Positions 6,139 to 11,253 of a stretch of DNA of 11,253 nucleotides are shown here, one piece after another. The first letter of the stretch is position 1. Each line of letters opens with the position of its first letter. A program made the translations under genes and the position numbers. The DNA is taken from assembly GCA_018065765.1 (NCBI GenBank), contig JAGHSR010000077.1:1-11253 (forward strand). Reading direction: 5' to 3'. Source of the DNA: Candidatus Colicola coprequi. Lineage in GTDB: Bacteria > Bacteroidota > Bacteroidia > Bacteroidales > Paludibacteraceae. The notes under the pieces were generated by a model that was not told where the DNA came from, ran no database searches, and saw only the letters and a program-made list of their open reading frames with translations.

Positions 6139-6204
6139 AGCATATCAAGCGATGAAACGGGGCGTATCAGATGGTGAAACGAGGCGTATCAGACGGTGAA
6201 ACGG
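6139..6204. repeat. Three-copy 22-nt tandem repeat covering the clpX 3' end
   Basis: Units are 6183-6204, 6161-6182 and 6139-6160. On the minus strand each reads CGTTTCA, six variable bases, then TGATAyGC. The first unit encodes the last residues of ClpX (RFTV and its TGA stop). The second differs from it at 2 of 22 positions and the third at 5. The two later copies lie after the stop and are noncoding. Confidence 0.8.
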
Positions 6205-7469
6205 AGACGGTCGGATTGGCTGAGTTTCTTTTCGGCAATGGCACGAGTAATGACCAGTTGACGAGGCTTCTTGGCCTTGACTTTGTCAGGCACATCAAAC
6301 ATAAAATCCATCATGATGGTTTCGGTTAAACCACGCAAACCACGAGCACCTAACTTATACTCAATAGCCTTATCCACAATAAAGTCCAAGGCTTCTTTTT
6401 CAAAACTCAGTTCTACCTGGTCCATCAAGAGCAGTTTCTGATACTGTTTGATAATGGCATTTTTAGGTTCTGTCAAGATATTGCGCAGTGCATCCCTGTC
6501 CAAAGGTTCGAGATAAGTGAGGATAGGCAGACGGCCTATAATCTCCGGAATCAAGCCAAAGGACTTGAGGTCTTGCGGAGCGATGTACTGGAGCATGTTG
6601 GATTTATCCACCTGTCGTGACTTCTGGGCAGCATTGAAGCCAATGACCTGCGTGTTGAGACGTTGGGCAATCTTGCGCTCAATACCATCGAAAGCGCCTC
6701 CACAAATAAAGAGGATATTCTGGGTATTGACATGTATAAACTCCTGTTCCGGATGTTTGCGTCCACCTTGTGGAGGGACATTGACGACAGAGCCCTCAAG
6801 GAGTTTGAGCAATCCCTGTTGCACTCCTTCGCCCGACACATCACGGGTGATGGAAGGATTATCGGATTTGCGGGCAATCTTGTCTATTTCATCAATGAAG
6901 ACGATGCCTTTCTCTGCCAATGGCAAATCGTAATCAGCTTCTTGCAAAAGCCGTGTCAACAATGATTCCACATCTTCGCCCACATAACCTGCTTCGGTGA
7001 GGACGGTAGCGTCCACGATAGTGAACGGAACAGCGAGGAACTTGGCAATAGTGCGAGCGAGGAGAGTTTTTCCCGTACCCGTTGGACCTACGAGGATGAT
7101 ATTGCTTTTCTCAATATCCACCCCGTCCAAGTCAACGGGTGCATGGTTGTTGCCAGCCGTTGTATTTTGGTTAAACTCGTTTTGGAGTAGTCGTTTATAG
7201 TGGTTGTAAACAGCGACAGAGAGATAGCGTTTCGCTTGGTCTTGTCCGATGACGTATTGGTCGAGGAAATCCTTGATTTGCTGTGGTCGCGGAAGGTTGT
7301 CCAGAGTCAACGAAGATGTTTTGGAAGCCTTAGCCTGAGCCGACTGTATCTCGGCAATCATCTTGTGTCCCTGCTCAATACAATCGTAACAAATCAGTGA
7401 ATCATCTTCTCCACGAAAGAGGTTGCGTGTCTCTTGACCGCAAAAAGAGCAATGTTCTTTTCTTGCCAC
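6189..7469 (-). CDS. clpX: ATP-dependent Clp protease ATPase subunit ClpX
   Basis: ClpX is the hexameric AAA+ unfoldase that recognises tagged or regulatory proteins and threads them into ClpP in the cytoplasm. The 426-residue sequence has every expected part. The N-terminal zinc-binding domain has Cys7, 10, 27 and 30. Then come Walker A GPTGTGKT (128-135), the substrate-gripping GYVG pore loop (161-164), Walker B IVFIDEID (189-196), the ClpP-docking IGF loop (276-278), the arginine finger in IPEIIGR (313) and sensor 2 GARGLR (374-379). It starts 2 nt after the clpP stop, so the two are co-transcribed. Length is normal to slightly long at the C-terminus, where the last four codons form part of a 22-nt tandem repeat. 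Confidence 0.98.
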   Translation of the reverse strand: MARKEHCSFCGQETRNLFRGEDDSLICYDCIEQGHKMIAEIQSAQAKASKTSSLTLDNLPRPQQIKDFLDQYVIGQDQAKRYLSVAVYNHYKRLLQNEFNQNTTAGNNHAPVDLDGVDIEKSNIILVGPTGTGKTLLARTIAKFLAVPFTIVDATVLTEAGYVGEDVESLLTRLLQEADYDLPLAEKGIVFIDEIDKIARKSDNPSITRDVSGEGVQQGLLKLLEGSVVNVPPQGGRKHPEQEFIHVNTQNILFICGGAFDGIERKIAQRLNTQVIGFNAAQKSRQVDKSNMLQYIAPQDLKSFGLIPEIIGRLPILTYLEPLDRDALRNILTEPKNAIIKQYQKLLLMDQVELSFEKEALDFIVDKAIEYKLGARGLRGLTETIMMDFMFDVPDKVKAKKPRQLVITRAIAEKKLSQSDRLRFTV

Positions 7470-7471
7470 GA

Positions 7472-8146
7472 TTAGACTCCTTTCTTCGTATAAACTTTAT
7501 CAATCATACCATAATTCAAAGCCTCGTCGGCAGTCATCCAGAAGTCTCGGTCAGCATCCTGACGGATACGTTCAATGGATTGAGCGGAGTGGTCGGCTAT
7601 GATTTGATAGAGTTCGTCCTTGAGTTTGAGTATTTCCTTAGCGGTAATCTCGATATCCGAAGCCTGTCCCTGAATACCTCCCAATGGTTGGTGAATCATG
7701 ACCCGGCTATGCGGCAAGGCGGCACGCATTCCTTTTTCACCGGCTACCAGCAAAATAGCTCCCATAGAGGCAGCTATACCCGTGCAGATGGTAGAGACAC
7801 GACTGGCAACAAACTGCATCGTGTCATAGATACCCAGACCGGCATACACACTTCCGCCGGGGGTATTGAGATAGATGTTGATGTCGCGATCATTATCCAC
7901 CGAATCCAGATAAAGCAACTGTGCCTGGATGACATTGGCTGTATAGTCGGTGATTTCCGTACCAAGAAAAATGACACGGTCCATCATCAGACGGGAGAAG
8001 ACATCCATTTGAGTAACATTGAGTTGGCGTTCCTCAAGGATGGTTGGAGAGATATAACTATCGGTTGGCACAGAGGCATTCATAACCTCGGCCACGTGCA
8101 TGGAATTGAGTCCACGCGAAGTAGCAAATTTAAGAAAATCGTTCAT
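7472..8146 (-). CDS. clpP: ATP-dependent Clp protease proteolytic subunit ClpP
   Basis: ClpP is the serine peptidase that forms the tetradecameric degradation chamber used by ClpX. The 224-residue sequence carries Ser127 in GIAASMGA, His152 in MIHQPLGG and Asp201 in DADRDFWMTA. The spacing of 25 and 49 residues equals that of the E. coli triad. NTPGGSVYAGLGIYD (94-108) is the conserved strand and oxyanion region. About 30 residues before the conserved core (MNDFLKFATSRGLNSMHVAE) may be a propeptide. It is the first gene of clpP-clpX. No good -33/-7 promoter was found in the 98-nt gap upstream, so either the promoter is weak and non-consensus or transcription passes the terminator from secDF. 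Confidence 0.97.
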   Translation of the reverse strand: MNDFLKFATSRGLNSMHVAEVMNASVPTDSYISPTILEERQLNVTQMDVFSRLMMDRVIFLGTEITDYTANVIQAQLLYLDSVDNDRDINIYLNTPGGSVYAGLGIYDTMQFVASRVSTICTGIAASMGAILLVAGEKGMRAALPHSRVMIHQPLGGIQGQASDIEITAKEILKLKDELYQIIADHSAQSIERIRQDADRDFWMTADEALNYGMIDKVYTKKGV

Positions 8147-8158
8147 TCACCTAAAATA

Positions 8159-8177
8159 ATATACACGCGTACGCGCG
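8159..8177. other. 19-nt alternating purine-pyrimidine tract before clpP
   Basis: Every base from 8159 to 8177 alternates purine and pyrimidine, with the self-complementary core CGCGTACGCG (8167-8176). Such tracts can adopt Z-DNA under negative supercoiling, and the palindrome can form a hairpin in RNA. It lies 13 nt upstream of the clpP start codon, at the promoter or leader. Confidence 0.5.
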
Positions 8178-8197
8178 AGGATTAGTATTTTTAGACA

Positions 8198-8230
8198 AAA
8201 TAGGAGCAGACACATGGCCCGCTCCTATTT
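8198..8230 (-). terminator. Hairpin terminator after secDF
   Basis: AAATAGGAGC and GCTCCTATTT form a perfect 10-bp stem (8198-8207 with 8221-8230) around a 13-nt loop. On the minus strand it begins 14 nt after the secDF stop and ends in a T-rich run (CTATTTTGTC), as an intrinsic terminator should. Confidence 0.75.
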
Positions 8231-8244
8231 AGAAAGTTTTAAGA

Positions 8245-11200
8245 TTACTTGTTGAGGGCCTTCTTTTCGCGGCGGCGTTGTTGAGCCATCTGAATTTCGT
8301 ATGCAATGTTAGGAGCAATACACATGGATGAGAAAGTACCTACAATAATACCCATCAGCAGTGCAAATACGAAACCGCGAATGGTCTCTCCACCGAAGCA
8401 GAAGATAGCGAGCAATACAACGAACGTTGACATAGAGGTCGAGAATGTACGACTCAACGTAGCGTTGATAGCATCGTTGATATTGACATGTTTATCACGC
8501 TTAGGATAGAGGGTATTGTATTCACGAATACGGTCGAAGATGACCACAGTATCGTTGATGGAGTAACCGATGACGGTCAGGATGGCTGCGATGAATGATT
8601 GGTCAATCTCCATGGAGAATGGCATTACCTTCCACAAGATAGCGTATGCACCCAAAACGATGATGGTATCGTGAGTCAGGGCGGTGAGCGCACCTACAGA
8701 GTAAGCGAAGTTGCGGAAACGAAGAAGGATATACAAGAAGATACCAATCAGTGCAGCGATGACAGCCCAAACGGCAGCCGTGGTGATATCGTCGGCGATA
8801 GCAGGACCCACTTTCTGTGACTGCATAATACCAATCTCAGGATTGATTTCGGTGGACCTGAATTGCTCCAGTGTGATATCGTCGCTCAGATAAGGTTTGC
8901 ATCCTTCGTACAAGAGTGTTTCGATTTCGTCATCCAGCGTCTCGCTGTTGTCGTTGATGCGGAAGTTGGTAGAAACACGAATCTGGTTTTGGTCACCAAT
9001 GGTGATAACACGCATACTCAAGCTTTCGCCTTCTGCGTTTTGTGCACTGAATACATCTGTGAGGGTCTTCTCAACATCCTGCGTATTGACAGGCTGAGCG
9101 AAACGAATCACATAGTTGCGACCACCTGAGAAATCAATACCCAAGTTCAGTTTACCGAACACGTGAGGATCCAAACCAAGAATACCTATTACAACAAGCG
9201 TACCAGCAATACCATAGAACCATTTACGTGCGCCTACGAAACTGAGGTGCTTGTTTTGGAGGAAGTTTTTCATCAGACGAGTGGTGAAAGTCAATTCCTT
9301 AGCATTCTCCTTCTTAGCATAGTCCTCAAGCAAGAGACGGGTGATGAACACAGCGGTGAGGAAGGAAGAAATGATACCAATCATGTAAGTAACAGCGAAG
9401 CCCTTGATAGGACCTGTACCAAAGATAGCCAGGATAGCACCGGTCAGGAAACTGGTTACGTTAGCATCAACAATGGCAGAGATAGCGCCCTTGAAACCAT
9501 CTTCGATAGCCTTACGCATATTCTTACCGGCTTTCATTTCCTCACGAATACGCTCGTAGATAAGCACATTGGCATCCACAGCCATACCCATAGTCAGTAC
9601 GATACCGGCGATACCGGGCAGGGTGAGGACAGCGGAGAAGGAAGCCAAGATACCAACCAACAGGAAGACATTGCACAGCAAAGCACCATCGGCAATCAGA
9701 CCAGGAATCCAACCATAGTAGAAAATCATGTAGATAAGAATGAGGATGAAGCCCAAAACAAAACTCCACAGACCATTAACCACAGCCTCGTGACCCAGAC
9801 TTGGACCAACTACATCCTCTTGGATGATACGTGCAGGAGCAGGCATCTTACCGGATTTGAGTGTATTAGCAAGGTCTTTAGCCTCTTCCACGGTGAAGTT
9901 ACCGGTGATTTGGCTATTTCCGCCGGCGATTTCGTTTTGTACTGTTGGGAAGCTATATACATAACCATCCAATACGATAGCAACAGATTTACCGATGTTA
10001 TCTTTGGTGATACGTTGCCAAGCCTTAGCGCCTTCTGCGTTCATAGACATGCTGACGTTAGCGTATGCACTCACTTGTGAGAAGTCTGCGCGAGCATCGG
10101 TAATAACGTCACCCTCAAGAGAAGCGCGACCATCACGTTGAGCCTTCAGAGCTACAAGTTGATAGAGACTTCCTGCCTCGTCGATAGCCTTAACAGTCCA
10201 GTAGAAACGCAAATCACGAGGAAGAAGTTGTTTAGCAATAGTAGAATTGAGCATCTCGCGAACGCGGGCGGTATCTGTATAATGTACAGTACCTACTACA
10301 GGACCACGGAAAGCCTGTCCGTTTTGATTGATACTTGGGTTAAGAATGAAGAAGAGAGGATTCTGTTTCTTGTAGTTCTCAACAGCAGCGGCCTGGTCGG
10401 CAGCAGCATCCGTGCTATCCTCAGCCAAGTTGTCAACCAAATCAGCCAGAACGCTATCCCCAGAAGCAACCTCAACAGCCGCTTCCTCTGCTTTTACCTC
10501 TTCGGTGACAGTCTCAGCCTGCACTTCTTCGGTAGCAGCATTCAGTTTAGCATATTCATTGTTGATTTGAGCAATTTGAGGAAGAATCTCGTTGAAGTCA
10601 TAGGTCTCCCAGAACTCCAAATTAGCCGAACCTTGCAGCAGTTTACGAACGCGCTCGGGCTCCTTGATACCGGGAAGCTCAATCAGAATACGGCCGGCTT
10701 GGCTGAGTTTCTGGATATTAGGTTGAACCACACCAAAGCGGTCAATACGTGTACGCAACACGTTGAATGAGTTGTTGATTGCGCCATCAACCTCTTCCTT
10801 AATCACCTTGATTACCTCTTCGTTGGTAGAATTCAAAGTCACTTTGTCTTTGAGCTCAAAGGTAGAGAAGACGGAAGCAAGTTTGGCATTGGCGTCTATT
10901 TCGAAGAAAGATTCAATGAACAGATCCACAAAATCAGCCCCGCTGCTTTTCTGTTTCTGTGCAGCCATTGCCATGGCATTGTTGAAGTTCTCGGAGGTAT
11001 TGTAACCACTGAGTGCACGGATGATATCAGGAACACTCACTTCCATGGTAACGTTCATACCGCCCTTTAGGTCCAAACCGAGGTTGATTTCTTTTTCACG
11101 GCACTCCTTTAAGGTGTAACCAAACCACACCTTCTCGGAAGCAATTGAATCTAAGTAAAAATACTCTCTGACATCATCTCCCTGTGCATACTCTTTTGCC

Positions 11201-11253
11201 TTCTTGTCACAAGAGGAGGTTACCAGGGAGAACGGGAGATAGAAGGCGCATAC
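8245..11253 (-). CDS. secDF: Fused protein translocase SecD-SecF (5' end beyond window)
   Basis: SecDF is an inner-membrane RND-type protein that uses the proton gradient to help SecYEG export proteins. The visible 1002 residues begin inside the first membrane segment (VCAFYLPFSLVTSSCDKK), so about 15-20 residues are missing. A GTG at 11130 could be mistaken for the start, but the frame stays open and conserved to the edge (KEYAQGDD, YLDSIASEK). Counting from the first visible codon: SecD signature GLDLKGG (59-65), periplasmic P1 domain with an acidic Ala/Glu-rich insertion (about 239-293), SecD membrane segments (about 493-645) with VDANVLIYER (Asp560), SecF signature GIDFSGG (705-711), and SecF membrane segments (about 826-985) with NDTVVIFDR (Asp901). 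Both Asp sites belong to the proton path. The tail is basic (QRRREKKALNK). A terminator-like hairpin follows. Confidence 0.97.
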   Translation of the reverse strand, partial: VCAFYLPFSLVTSSCDKKAKEYAQGDDVREYFYLDSIASEKVWFGYTLKECREKEINLGLDLKGGMNVTMEVSVPDIIRALSGYNTSENFNNAMAMAAQKQKSSGADFVDLFIESFFEIDANAKLASVFSTFELKDKVTLNSTNEEVIKVIKEEVDGAINNSFNVLRTRIDRFGVVQPNIQKLSQAGRILIELPGIKEPERVRKLLQGSANLEFWETYDFNEILPQIAQINNEYAKLNAATEEVQAETVTEEVKAEEAAVEVASGDSVLADLVDNLAEDSTDAAADQAAAVENYKKQNPLFFILNPSINQNGQAFRGPVVGTVHYTDTARVREMLNSTIAKQLLPRDLRFYWTVKAIDEAGSLYQLVALKAQRDGRASLEGDVITDARADFSQVSAYANVSMSMNAEGAKAWQRITKDNIGKSVAIVLDGYVYSFPTVQNEIAGGNSQITGNFTVEEAKDLANTLKSGKMPAPARIIQEDVVGPSLGHEAVVNGLWSFVLGFILILIYMIFYYGWIPGLIADGALLCNVFLLVGILASFSAVLTLPGIAGIVLTMGMAVDANVLIYERIREEMKAGKNMRKAIEDGFKGAISAIVDANVTSFLTGAILAIFGTGPIKGFAVTYMIGIISSFLTAVFITRLLLEDYAKKENAKELTFTTRLMKNFLQNKHLSFVGARKWFYGIAGTLVVIGILGLDPHVFGKLNLGIDFSGGRNYVIRFAQPVNTQDVEKTLTDVFSAQNAEGESLSMRVITIGDQNQIRVSTNFRINDNSETLDDEIETLLYEGCKPYLSDDITLEQFRSTEINPEIGIMQSQKVGPAIADDITTAAVWAVIAALIGIFLYILLRFRNFAYSVGALTALTHDTIIVLGAYAILWKVMPFSMEIDQSFIAAILTVIGYSINDTVVIFDRIREYNTLYPKRDKHVNINDAINATLSRTFSTSMSTFVVLLAIFCFGGETIRGFVFALLMGIIVGTFSSMCIAPNIAYEIQMAQQRRREKKALNK

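Larger units (their letters stand above)
5839..6188. other. Repeat-rich gap between clpX and the caspase operon
   Basis: This region holds no gene. It is almost entirely repeats: a GC-rich inverted-repeat pair (5885-6015), a heptamer array (5912-5967), an 11-mer array (6055-6109) and part of a 22-mer array (6139-6204). It separates conserved housekeeping genes on the right from the accessory protease operon on the left. I see no intrinsic terminator for clpX with a clear T-tract. Confidence 0.7.

Noticed and set aside
7397..8185. 262-codon open frame on the plus strand
   Set aside because: It is antisense to clpP, which is conserved with all three catalytic residues; shadow frame.
9163..10080. 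305-codon open frame on the plus strand
   Set aside because: It is antisense to the conserved secDF coding sequence and rich in Asn, Thr, Gln and Asp as expected for a shadow frame.

Overview
The window looks like chromosomal DNA from a member of the Bacteroidetes, most likely the order Bacteroidales. The evidence is a fused SecD-SecF protein with the acidic P1 insertion seen in that group, and clpP-clpX gene order. Two promoters also match the Bacteroidetes sigma-ABfr consensus (TTTG, 19-20 nt, TAnnTTTG). All genes I can support are on the minus strand, so transcription runs from high to low coordinates. I cannot name a genus from sequence alone.

Right half (about 6189-11253): housekeeping. 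secDF runs off the right edge and lacks only its first residues. A hairpin terminator follows it, then clpP and clpX, which are 2 nt apart. These proteins export polypeptides across the inner membrane and degrade cytoplasmic proteins.

Middle (5781-6188): a repeat-rich gap of about 400 nt. It holds a 22-nt tandem repeat that includes the end of clpX, an 11-nt tandem repeat, an eight-copy heptamer array between GC-rich inverted repeats, and the promoter of the next operon.

Left-centre (768-5780): an accessory operon of three exported proteins, and the most interesting part of the window. The order is (1) a secreted caspase/metacaspase-like C14 peptidase with His/Cys dyad, (2) a small lipoprotein ending in a PPC-like beta-sandwich, and (3) a 1129-residue lipoprotein with about a dozen TPRs and a C-terminal CHAT protease domain with intact His/Cys. 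Genes 2 and 3 overlap by 41 nt. Two caspase-fold proteases are thus co-expressed and both predicted to act outside the cytoplasm. I infer a periplasmic or outer-membrane proteolytic or signalling module; the substrate and trigger are unknown.

Left edge (1-767): a 635-nt gap with a near-perfect promoter, short degenerate repeats and a hairpin, followed by the first 44 codons of another exported protein cut by the window edge. No tRNA, rRNA, transposase, CRISPR array or phage gene was seen.
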